This document shows positions 1 through 5,324 of a stretch of 5,324 nt of DNA, piece after piece. The position numbers and the translations under genes are program-made. Numbering within the stretch: the stretch's first letter is position 1; each line of letters starts with the position of its first letter. This DNA comes from an uncultured Opitutia bacterium (GTDB lineage: Bacteria; Verrucomicrobiota; Verrucomicrobiia; Opitutales; UBA953): assembly GCA_903853185.1 (NCBI GenBank), contig CAINSX010000116.1:1-5324 (forward strand), given 5' to 3'. A model generated the notes under the pieces. That model searched no databases. It had not been told where the DNA came from and saw only the letters and a program-made list of their open reading frames with translations.

Positions 1-1979
1 ATCATGCCGAGCATCTTCTTCCATAGCTCGATGGCCGGCATCTCCTTGCCGAAGATCTCGCCCTTCTTGGCGCGGGCTTCGTAGGCGACGTAGCGCTTCT
101 CGAAATCGGAGCCGAAGGTCTCGTGGAGGTCCGGGGTCTCGTTGGAAAGAAAGAGCGTCCAGTTCTGGCGGTTCTTGAGGCGCTTCATGAACAGGTCGGG
201 AATCCAGTTCGCCGTGTTCATGTCGTGCGTGCGGCGACGGTCGTCACCGGTGTTCTTGCGGAGCTCGAGGAAGTCCTCGATGTCGTTGTGCCAGGTCTCG
301 AGGTAGGCGCAGCCGGAGCCGCGGCGCTTGCCGCCCTGGTTGACGGCGACGAGCTGGTCGTTGTGCAACTTGAGGAATGGGATGATGCCCTGCGATTCGC
401 CGTTGGTGCCCTTGATGTAGGAACCCGTGCCGCGGACGGAAGTCCAGGAGCCGCCGAGACCGCCGGCCCACTTGGAGAGGAAGGCGTTCTCCGCGATGCC
501 GCGGATCATGATGGACTCGATCGTGTCGTTGACCTGATAGAGGTAGCAGGACGAGAGCTGGCTGTGGAGCGTACCCGAGTTGAAGAGCGTCGGGGTCGAG
601 CTGCAGAAGCGGCGAGACTTGTAGAGCGCGTGGAGACGGATGACCCAATCCTCGCGGCTCTTCTCTTCGCGGAGGAAGAGGCCCATCGCGACGCGCATCC
701 AGAAGAACTGGGGCGTCTCGAGGCGGCGGGCCGGCTTCACCGTCTTGTCGATGATGAGGTAGCGGTCGTACATCGTCTGCACGCCGAGGAGCTCGAAGTC
801 GAGGTCCGCCATCGGGTCGAGGGCGTCGGCGAGCTTGGCGAGGTTGTACTTGCGGAGGTCAGGCGAGAGGCGGCCAATCGCGATACCGCGGTCGATATAG
901 GCGGCGAACTGAGCGCGGTGGAATTCCTTAAGCTGCGAGACGCCGTCGCGGGTGATGCTCCAGCCGAGGACTTCTTCGTAGATGTAGGAGAGGCAGATGC
1001 GGGCGGCGAACTTGGCGAAGTCGGCGTCGACTTCGACGAGGCTCTTGGCGTTCAGCTCGATCGTCTTGCGGAGGTCGGCTTCGGTGATCTCATTGAAGAG
1101 GCCGCGGCGGAGTTCGGATTCGATCTGCTCAGGGGTGCGGACGAGTTCGAGGCCGGCACCGGCGAAGGCGATGCGCTTGCGCAGCTCGTCGCCGTTCCAG
1201 AGGTAGGTTGAGCCGTCGGCATTCTTAACCAAGATCATCGACTCCTGACGGTCGTCGACGATGGCTGGCTGCGCGGCGAGGTCCTCGCGGCGGCGGGCGC
1301 GGTAGGCGCGATAGAGGATGTAGTTCTGGGCGACCTTGTAGTGCCCCTGACGCATCAGCTCTTCCTGGACGAGGTCTTGGACCTCCTCGATACCGATGAT
1401 CGTCTGGCCGAGGTCGGCGACGCGGCGGGTCACCGCGGAAGCCACGCGCTCGCAGGGGGCGGGATCCTGCTCGAGCGAGAGGAAGGCCATACGTACAGCG
1501 AGCGTGATCTTATTGGGGAGCCAAGGCACCACCTGGCCGTTGCGGCGCATCAGGCGGGTCGTGACGGCCAGGGTCTCGACCGGGGTGGACTCAATGCCGC
1601 CGCGAGAGAAGAGGAGGCTCTTGGCGACGTCGTGGCGGTTATAGCGCACGAGGGCGTCTTCGATGGCCTGCAAGATCAGGCCTTCGCCGACCTGGACGCC
1701 GGACTGGGAGAGCACACGGACGACATCGCTGGCGACAGCGGCGACAAACTGGCGATTGGACTCGGTGAAGATGTCCTGATCCTGGCGGGAGACGAGGAGG
1801 TCGGTGAGCGCGGCGCCGACGATGTCGGCGATCTGCGCGGCGTCGAGGCCGGCGGCGGCGCCACCGGTGACGGCGGGCAGCGACTCACGCCAGTTGAAGC
1901 GGGGCTTGGCACCGGACGGGGAGCGGACGGCGTTTTTGAGGGCGATATCTTCGCGGAAGAAAGGGAGTTCGGATTTCAT
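1..1979 (-). CDS. nrdA: Class I ribonucleoside-diphosphate reductase, large (alpha) subunit; 5' part, 3' end outside the window
   Basis: This subunit reduces ribonucleoside diphosphates to deoxyribonucleotides in the cytoplasm, using a radical delivered by NrdB. The frame stays open for 659 codons from ATG at 1977-1979 to the window edge. Three tandem ATP-cone-like modules are seen at about residues 26-126, 140-231 and 247-338. The middle one is closest to consensus (RRNG at 145-148, NKI at 156-158, YILYR at 220-224). The catalytic domain follows, with STPTLFNSGT (461-470), SSCYL giving Cys478 (equivalent to E. coli Cys225), GGLGGSW (506-512), GGKRRGSG (549-556) and NTANWIPDLF (588-597). The active-site N-x-C-x-E segment, the second redox cysteine and the C-terminal cysteine pair would lie beyond the window and cannot be checked. 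It is the second gene after nrdB, 175 bases downstream. No Shine-Dalgarno sequence precedes the start; a pyrimidine tract lies there instead. The family assignment is very secure, and the start is likely because the N-terminal cone region begins soon after it. Confidence 0.96.
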   Translation of the reverse strand, partial: MKSELPFFREDIALKNAVRSPSGAKPRFNWRESLPAVTGGAAAGLDAAQIADIVGAALTDLLVSRQDQDIFTESNRQFVAAVASDVVRVLSQSGVQVGEGLILQAIEDALVRYNRHDVAKSLLFSRGGIESTPVETLAVTTRLMRRNGQVVPWLPNKITLAVRMAFLSLEQDPAPCERVASAVTRRVADLGQTIIGIEEVQDLVQEELMRQGHYKVAQNYILYRAYRARRREDLAAQPAIVDDRQESMILVKNADGSTYLWNGDELRKRIAFAGAGLELVRTPEQIESELRRGLFNEITEADLRKTIELNAKSLVEVDADFAKFAARICLSYIYEEVLGWSITRDGVSQLKEFHRAQFAAYIDRGIAIGRLSPDLRKYNLAKLADALDPMADLDFELLGVQTMYDRYLIIDKTVKPARRLETPQFFWMRVAMGLFLREEKSREDWVIRLHALYKSRRFCSSTPTLFNSGTLHSQLSSCYLYQVNDTIESIMIRGIAENAFLSKWAGGLGGSWTSVRGTGSYIKGTNGESQGIIPFLKLHNDQLVAVNQGGKRRGSGCAYLETWHNDIEDFLELRKNTGDDRRRTHDMNTANWIPDLFMKRLKNRQNWTLFLSNETPDLHETFGSDFEKRYVAYEARAKKGEIFGKEMPAIELWKKMLGM

Positions 1980-1982
1980 ATT

Positions 1983-2037
1983 GAAGAGAGGGGGAGAAAA
2001 AAGGGAGGGAGACGGAAAGGAAGAGACGGAGAGAGAG
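1983..2037 (-). promoter_or_regulatory. Pyrimidine-rich leader tract upstream of nrdA
   Basis: In the mRNA sense, 53 of 55 bases immediately upstream of the nrdA start are C or U; the exceptions are the plus-strand C bases at 2013 and 2027. The tract ends three bases before the ATG, so no purine-rich Shine-Dalgarno site is possible there. Pyrimidine-rich leaders can be bound by ribosomal protein S1, so a role in start-site recognition is a reasonable inference. A simple low-complexity spacer is the alternative. Confidence 0.5.
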
Positions 2038-2107
2038 TTGCGTCGGCGGTGGCCGGCGCAGGTTTTTGTTAAGAGGAAATTCGGTTAAGTAAGAACAGGA
2101 AACGTGC

Positions 2108-2142
2108 CAAATTAGGCGCAACGGGGGTAACGCCTGAATTTG
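2108..2142 (-). promoter_or_regulatory. Stem-loop between nrdB and nrdA (attenuator, processing site or weak terminator)
   Basis: Plus-strand CAAATTAGGCG (2108-2118) pairs with CGCCTGAATTTG (2131-2142), giving 11 base pairs with one bulged base (2136) around a 12-base loop. In the mRNA it begins 12 bases after the nrdB stop codon. No U-run follows, so full termination is unlikely. It could instead protect the 3' end of nrdB mRNA, mark a processing site, or reduce read-through into nrdA. A weak promoter-like pair for nrdA (TTGGCA, 17 bases, TAACCG in minus sense) overlaps the stem at 2105-2110, but its -10 match is poor. Confidence 0.45.
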
Positions 2143-2154
2143 TTCAGAGGGCGA

Positions 2155-3246
2155 TCAAAGTTCGTCGTCGTTGACGGTACCGAGGGCGCCCTGCTTCTGG
2201 TATTCGGTGACGCGGCCTTCGAAGAAGTTCTGCTCCTTCTTGAGGTCCATCATCTCGGAAAGCCAAGGGAAAGGATTGGTCGTCTCGGCGACGAGCGGAT
2301 CGAGTCCGCAGTTACGGAGGCGACGGTCGGCGATGAAGTCGATGTACAGCTCGAACTCCTTAGAGGAGAGGCCGAGGCCGTTGACCGGCAGGCAGTCGCG
2401 GATGAACTCCTTCTCGAGCGTCACGGCGGTGGCCATGAGCTGGCGGAGTTCTTCCTTGAAGGCAGGCGTCCAGACGTCGGGGTTCTCCTTCACCAGCTCG
2501 GCGAGCAGGTTGCGGAAGAGGTCGATGTGGTTGGACTCGTCGCGGAGGGTGTAGCGGAACATCTGGCCGATACCAGGGAACTTGTTCTGGCGGGCGAGGG
2601 AGAGCACCATGCCGAAGAGGCCGTAGAACTGGGTGCCTTCCATGCACTGACCGAAGAGGAAGATATTGTGGGCGAGAGCCTGCTTGTCCTCGAGCTTAGT
2701 GAGGTCGAGCTTGCGGCGCAGCGCGCGGGAATTGTTGACGACGAAGGCGGCCTTGTTGGCAATCGTCGGGATGTCTTCGAACATCGCCTCGCACTCGTGC
2801 GGGTTGATGCCGAGCGAGGAGATCATGTAGACGAGCGAATCGGCGTGGATGTTCTCCTCGTGCGCGTGGCGGCCCAGGACGAGCTTGAGCTCAGGGGCGG
2901 TGACGACCTCGCGGACGACGTGGATGATGTTATCGCCGACGATGCCTTCGGCGGCGGAGAAATAACCGATGGCCATCTTGACGATCCAGCGATCGATCTC
3001 GCTGATCTGGCCGGTCTGGTCGCGCCACTGTTCGCAGTCCTTCTGCATCGGGATATCCTCGGGCTCCCAATGGTTGTTCTTCATCGTCTTGTAGAGATCG
3101 TACGCCCACTGGTACTTCAGCGGGAGGATGTTGAAGAACATGGTCTCGCGACCGTTGATGACGCGCTTGTTGGCGAACGCTTCCTCGGCTTTGGTCTTAT
3201 CGAGGATGAAGGTTTTCTGACCTACTTTGATGGTGATGGTTTCCAT
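2155..3246 (-). CDS. nrdB: Class I ribonucleoside-diphosphate reductase, small (beta, R2) subunit, class Ic-like with Leu at the radical-tyrosine site
   Basis: This subunit builds the dinuclear metal cofactor and passes an oxidising equivalent to NrdA. The gene is complete at 363 residues, close to chlamydial R2 (about 346). It is a ferritin-like four-helix-bundle protein. Expected metal ligands are Glu100 (AAEGIVG), Glu131 and His134 (EENIH), Glu203 (CMEGTQFY), and Glu237 and His240 (RDESNH). The position four residues after His134, Tyr122 in E. coli, is Leu138, so no tyrosyl radical can form there. Chlamydia trachomatis class Ic has Phe127 at this site and uses a Mn/Fe cofactor. The electron-relay residues also match: Trp60 (HWEPEDIPM), Tyr232 (YTLRDE) and C-terminal Tyr349 (VTEYQ). 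These positions were assigned by eye against recalled sequences. Glu at the first ligand, rather than the Asp of E. coli, is also chlamydial-like. nrdB is the first gene of the operon and sits downstream of two NrdR boxes. The start ATG (3244-3246) has no Shine-Dalgarno sequence. The R2 call is very secure; the metal content is inferred. Confidence 0.97.
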   Translation of the reverse strand: METITIKVGQKTFILDKTKAEEAFANKRVINGRETMFFNILPLKYQWAYDLYKTMKNNHWEPEDIPMQKDCEQWRDQTGQISEIDRWIVKMAIGYFSAAEGIVGDNIIHVVREVVTAPELKLVLGRHAHEENIHADSLVYMISSLGINPHECEAMFEDIPTIANKAAFVVNNSRALRRKLDLTKLEDKQALAHNIFLFGQCMEGTQFYGLFGMVLSLARQNKFPGIGQMFRYTLRDESNHIDLFRNLLAELVKENPDVWTPAFKEELRQLMATAVTLEKEFIRDCLPVNGLGLSSKEFELYIDFIADRRLRNCGLDPLVAETTNPFPWLSEMMDLKKEQNFFEGRVTEYQKQGALGTVNDDEL

Positions 3247-3268
3247 GGATGGAGAGTGGGGAAAAGGC

Positions 3269-3298
3269 CCTAGTTAGAGGCCGGGAAGGGCCGCTAGG
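3269..3298 (-). promoter_or_regulatory. Possible alternative hairpins in the nrdB leader
   Basis: CCTAG (3269-3273) can pair with CTAGG (3294-3298). The overlapping GGCCC (3266-3270) can pair with GGGCC (3288-3292). The two stems share bases and exclude each other. Both are only 5 bp, so they may be chance, but they fall in the transcribed leader 20-50 bases upstream of the nrdB start. Confidence 0.2.
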
Positions 3299-3315
3299 TG
3301 ATTGGTATGTTCGGG

Positions 3316-3343
3316 AGTAAATTACTAGATGTAGTGGCTGCAA
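3316..3343 (-). promoter_or_regulatory. nrdB: Candidate sigma70-type promoter of nrdB
   Basis: In minus sense, TTGCAG (3343-3338) as -35 and TTTACT (3321-3316) as -10 are separated by 16 bases. The matches are 3/6 and 4/6, so this is weak on sequence alone. It gains support because NrdR box 1 fills the spacer exactly, where a repressor would block RNA polymerase. Transcription would start around 3305-3310, leaving a leader of about 60 bases. Confidence 0.35.
3322..3337. promoter_or_regulatory. NrdR box 1 (operator of nrdB-nrdA)
   Basis: The core CTAGATGTAG (3325-3334) matches the NrdR consensus core CwAtATaTwG at 8 of 10 positions and is palindromic except at the two G positions. NrdR is the Zn-ribbon/ATP-cone repressor of ribonucleotide reductase genes and normally binds paired boxes upstream of nrd operons. 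The location upstream of nrdB and the second copy 32 bp away make the call strong. The nrdR gene itself is not in the window. Confidence 0.82.
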
Positions 3344-3353
3344 ATTTATTTCA

Positions 3354-3369
3354 CCACTAGATGTAGGGT
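3354..3369. promoter_or_regulatory. NrdR box 2 (operator of nrdB-nrdA)
   Basis: The core CTAGATGTAG (3357-3366) is identical to box 1, and the shared stretch extends to ACTAGATGTAG. The centres are 32 bp apart, about three helical turns, placing both boxes on one DNA face. This is the usual geometry for cooperative NrdR binding. It lies just upstream of the candidate -35 box. Confidence 0.8.
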
Positions 3370-3594
3370 TTTTACGCAAGACACTGACATTTCGTCACTT
3401 AGGTAAAAAACTTTATTCACAATTAGGGTTTTTGACGAAAATTTGATGAGTCAGCACGGTTAGGGTGAATCCCCCAACAAAATCAAGGTCGGGACGGGTC
3501 GGCAAACGTCACTTGTTGGTGTTGCTCACGGTGTTCACCAGACCGGCGGAGGGCGGAGATTGCGGAAGCCCCACCCCTTCCCCACTTTGGTCCC

Positions 3595-5040
3595 ATGAAC
3601 ACGGGCACTTCCACCGACTCCCCAGCCGATAAACGCAGCCCCGGCTTCTTCGCCGCCAGCTGGACGCCGGAAGCGCTGGCGCAGCGGGGCTGGCGCGGCG
3701 GCCTCAAGGCCGGCTGGCGCGTGATCGCCACGACCTGGTACGGCGTATTCGATAATCGCCTACCGCAGCAGTCCGCTGCGCTCACCTATTATACGCTGAT
3801 GTCGCTGGGCCCGCTGCTCGCGCTCGCGCTCACCGTCTCCGGCTTCATCCTCTCACGCGCCGGTGCGCAGGCGGACAATCCGGCGAAGCGCGCGATTGTC
3901 GCCGCCGTCGAATACGTCGCGCCGCAGGTCGTCGCACAGGCGGGCAAGGCCGGCCAAGTCGTGACCCTCCGCGAGATTAACAAGGACCTCGATGGGCTCG
4001 TCGACCGGCTGCTCGCCAACGCGGCGAGCGGCGAAGCGGGCGTGATCGGATTGGTGCTCATCCTCGGCTTTGCCGTACTCATGCTGAGCCGCGTCGAAGA
4101 CGCACTGAATGGCATCTGGGGCGTGCGTTTCGGACGCAGCTGGCGTGATCGTTTCGCGAATTACTTACTCTTCCTCGTGCTCTTCTTCCTCGTCGGTGCG
4201 ACGACGCTGACGATGCTTTCGGCCGCGTCCATCGCGGCTTCGATTGGTGAAGGCACCACGTGGCTAAGCACATCGCTCCAGCGCGTACCGGGCGGCGGCG
4301 CGACGCTTGACTTCATCAGTGGCAGCGGACCGATCCTCGTCTCAATCGCACTGCTCACCCTCGCCTTCGCCGCGTTCAACCGGATGATGCCGAACGTACG
4401 CGTGCGCTGGAGCGCCGCCTTCGTCGGAGGACTCGCCATCGCCCTGCTCGTCGCGATCAATCACCGCGTCGCCGCGCTCTACGTCGGCAAGGTCACCCAG
4501 TTCCAGAGCCTCTACGGCGAGCTCAGCATCGTGCTCGTGCTGATGTTCGGCACCTACCTCACCTGGCTCTTTGTCCTAATCGGCGGCCAGGTCGCCTATG
4601 CTTATCAGAATCGCCACGCGCTGGCTCGGCACAAGGCGTGGGAGGGACTCAGCCATCGTGCCCGTCGGACGCTGGCCTTCGTCTGCGTCTCCCAGACCTT
4701 ACGCCGTTACCGAGCTGGCAAGGACGGGCCCACCGCGGATGACATCGCCCTGGCTGCGCGCGTGCCGGCGACCGTGGCGGAAGGCTGCCTCCAGATGTTA
4801 AGGGACGCCAATCTCCTCGCGGCCGAATCACGGACTGGCGGCCATAAGCCGGCACGCCCGCTGGAGCCCATGACCGTGGGAGAACTTTGGGCCGTAGTAG
4901 ACACCCATTCGGCCGGAACGGCCGGCGAGCCAGACCTCACTTCGGATCCCGCCGCCAAGGAACTCAGCGTCATCGAGCAGAGCCTCATGGCCACGGTGGC
5001 CGCCAAACAGACCCTGGGCGAGCTGGCTGGGCGCAGCTGA
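3595..5040 (+). CDS. YihY/virulence factor BrkB family membrane protein with C-terminal Rrf2-like winged-helix domain
   Basis: This is an inner-membrane protein of the YihY/BrkB family, once misnamed RNase BN; its biochemical role is not settled. The 481-residue product carries the family signature QQSAALTYYTLMSLGPLL (58-75) and six likely membrane segments near 62-86, 147-166, 189-215, 246-262, 271-293 and 308-335. The motif LYGELSIVLVLMFGTYLTWL (306-325) begins the last segment. E. coli YihY has about 290 residues, so this protein has a long cytoplasmic tail. Residues about 352-480 look like an Rrf2-type winged helix: ADDIALAARV (381-390), LQMLRDANLL (399-408), then GGHKPARPLEPMTVGELW (415-432). 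The Fe-S cysteine cluster typical of IscR-type Rrf2 proteins is absent from the tail. ATG 3595 is preceded by a pyrimidine-rich stretch without a Shine-Dalgarno site; a GGAGGGCGGAG stretch about 40 bases upstream is too far to serve. The gene is divergent from nrdB and convergent with the 5S gene. Family assignment is secure; the domain fold of the tail is inferred. Confidence 0.93.
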   Translation: MNTGTSTDSPADKRSPGFFAASWTPEALAQRGWRGGLKAGWRVIATTWYGVFDNRLPQQSAALTYYTLMSLGPLLALALTVSGFILSRAGAQADNPAKRAIVAAVEYVAPQVVAQAGKAGQVVTLREINKDLDGLVDRLLANAASGEAGVIGLVLILGFAVLMLSRVEDALNGIWGVRFGRSWRDRFANYLLFLVLFFLVGATTLTMLSAASIAASIGEGTTWLSTSLQRVPGGGATLDFISGSGPILVSIALLTLAFAAFNRMMPNVRVRWSAAFVGGLAIALLVAINHRVAALYVGKVTQFQSLYGELSIVLVLMFGTYLTWLFVLIGGQVAYAYQNRHALARHKAWEGLSHRARRTLAFVCVSQTLRRYRAGKDGPTADDIALAARVPATVAEGCLQMLRDANLLAAESRTGGHKPARPLEPMTVGELWAVVDTHSAGTAGEPDLTSDPAAKELSVIEQSLMATVAAKQTLGELAGRS

Positions 5041-5053
5041 GGGCGGTCAGTCG

Positions 5054-5071
5054 TGGACCGACATCGGTCCA
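5054..5071 (+). terminator. Small hairpin after the YihY-type gene, possible weak terminator
   Basis: TGGACCG (5054-5060) and CGGTCCA (5065-5071) form a perfect 7-bp stem with a 4-base loop, starting 13 bases after the stop codon. No T-run follows, so intrinsic termination would be weak. The rest of the convergent spacer (5072-5215) shows no gene and no other clear signal. Confidence 0.35.
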
Positions 5072-5215
5072 GCTGAAGGCGAAGGCACCCCGTTCATGCG
5101 CTCACCGGAGGCCGGGCGAGCACCCCAGCCATACCCAGGGCGACTTCCGGCTGCACATGGCGGACCAGCAGACTGGAGGGATGCTCCGGCCGGCTGGCGA
5201 ACCGCGTAAATGAGG

Positions 5216-5247
5216 GGACCCCGATCTCCTTGCGGAGACCGGGGTCC
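5216..5247 (-). terminator. Strong hairpin downstream of the 5S rRNA, likely rRNA operon terminator
   Basis: Bases 5216-5229 pair with 5234-5247 in a 14-bp stem with one G-U type pair in the RNA. The loop is GCAA in minus sense, a stable GNRA tetraloop. It begins about three bases beyond the 5S 3' end. The following minus-sense sequence, CCCTCATTTACG, has only a short T-run, so termination may depend on stem strength or on Rho. The position and stability make an rRNA terminator or 3' processing structure the best reading. Confidence 0.75.
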
Positions 5248-5250
5248 GTA

Positions 5251-5324
5251 AACCTGGCGATGACCTACTCTCGCACACCAGCGGGGGTGCACTACCATCG
5301 GCGGCTGCATGCTTAACTATCGTG
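5251..5324 (-). rRNA. rrf: 5S ribosomal RNA, 3' part (5' end outside the window)
   Basis: Read on the minus strand this ends in GATGGTAGTGCACCCCCGC, then GTGCGAGAGTAGGTCATCGC and CAGG. These match the conserved 3' half of bacterial 5S rRNA, including the loop E/helix IV-V block with GATGGTAGTG and GCGAGAGTAGG. About 74 of roughly 115-120 bases are present. The 3' end is placed near 5251 from the closing CGCCAGG of helix I, with an uncertainty of a few bases. A rRNA operon with 23S and 16S genes probably continues to the right. Confidence 0.93.

Larger units (their letters stand above)
3247..3594. other. Divergent intergenic region between nrdB and the YihY-type gene
   Basis: These 348 bases hold no convincing gene. 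The part near nrdB (3247-3300) is a GC-rich leader, 3301-3480 is AT-rich and carries the NrdR boxes and the candidate nrdB promoter, and 3481-3594 returns to high GC. A direct repeat TAGGGTTTTT occurs at 3364-3373 and 3424-3433, with a shorter TTAGGGT at 3460-3466. TTGACG at 3432-3437 resembles a plus-strand -35 box, but no fitting -10 lies 16-18 bases downstream. The promoter of the YihY-type gene is therefore unresolved. Confidence 0.7.

Noticed and set aside
123..1211. Long plus-strand open frame (362 codons) opposite nrdA
   Set aside because: It lies antisense to a clear NrdA catalytic and ATP-cone sequence; its Val/Glu/Ala/Asp/Arg/Leu-rich composition is the mirror of GC-biased third codon positions.
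1341..2072. Plus-strand open frame (243 codons) opposite the nrdA N-terminus and leader
   Set aside because: It is antisense to the ATP-cone region, has no recognisable family, and its tail is the translated polypurine tract.
2140..3273. Plus-strand open frame (377 codons) exactly opposite nrdB
   Set aside because: NrdB on the minus strand carries all family motifs; the opposite frame is a composition shadow.
3432..3437. TTGACG as a -35 box for the YihY-type gene
   Set aside because: It matches 5 of 6 bases, but no acceptable -10 box lies 16-18 bases downstream.
3390..3440. 8-bp inverted repeat TTTCGTCA / TGACGAAA
   Set aside because: The arms are short and 35 bases apart; chance is a sufficient explanation in an AT-rich stretch.
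4887..5213. Plus-strand frame overlapping the end of the YihY-type gene and the convergent spacer
   Set aside because: It is out of frame with the real gene for half its length, is rich in Arg/Gly/Pro/His, and has no family resemblance.
5047..5310. Minus-strand frame across the 5S rRNA and its terminator
   Set aside because: It starts inside the 5S rRNA gene and runs through the hairpin, so it cannot be a real protein gene.
1..5324. Mobile element, CRISPR array, tRNA or defence system
   Set aside because: No transposase, regular repeat-spacer pattern, terminal inverted repeats, tRNA-like cloverleaf or defence-type protein is visible; the genes are core housekeeping genes.

Overview
The window comes from a moderately GC-rich bacterial chromosome (about 60% GC by eye) whose genes strongly prefer C- or G-ending codons. 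It holds two minus-strand ribonucleotide reductase genes, one plus-strand membrane-protein gene, and the 3' end of a minus-strand 5S rRNA. The reductase small subunit closely resembles the chlamydial (class Ic) type as I recall that sequence. With the codon style and the 5S sequence this suggests the Planctomycetes-Verrucomicrobia-Chlamydiae group, perhaps Verrucomicrobiota. That placement is an inference of low to moderate confidence.

Bases 1-1979 (minus) are nrdA, the large catalytic subunit of class I ribonucleotide reductase. It is cut by the left window edge after 659 codons and begins with three tandem ATP-cone-like modules. Bases 1980-2154 are the gap between nrdB and nrdA. It holds an 11-bp hairpin and then a 55-base almost pure pyrimidine tract (mRNA sense) running up to the nrdA start. 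Bases 2155-3246 (minus) are nrdB, the complete radical-generating small subunit. All six metal ligands are visible, but leucine occupies the position of the radical tyrosine. nrdB is transcribed first and nrdA second.

Bases 3247-3594 form a divergent, partly AT-rich intergenic region. It carries two copies of a palindromic element fitting the NrdR box, 32 bp apart centre to centre (three helical turns), and box 1 fills the spacer of a candidate nrdB promoter. Repression by NrdR is therefore the likely control of the operon. Bases 3595-5040 (plus) encode a six-helix YihY/BrkB-family membrane protein with an unusual C-terminal Rrf2-like winged-helix region. Bases 5041-5215 are a short convergent spacer with one small hairpin. 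Bases 5216-5247 form a strong 14-bp hairpin with a GCAA loop (minus sense), just past the 3' end of the 5S rRNA at 5251-5324 (minus, running off the right edge).

Together nrdB and nrdA make the reductase that supplies dNTPs. The YihY-type gene is divergent from them and shows no clear functional link. None of the three protein genes has a recognisable Shine-Dalgarno sequence, and all three have pyrimidine-rich upstream flanks. The most notable points are the tyrosine-less NrdB with its NrdR boxes, the triple-cone NrdA, and the YihY-Rrf2 fusion.
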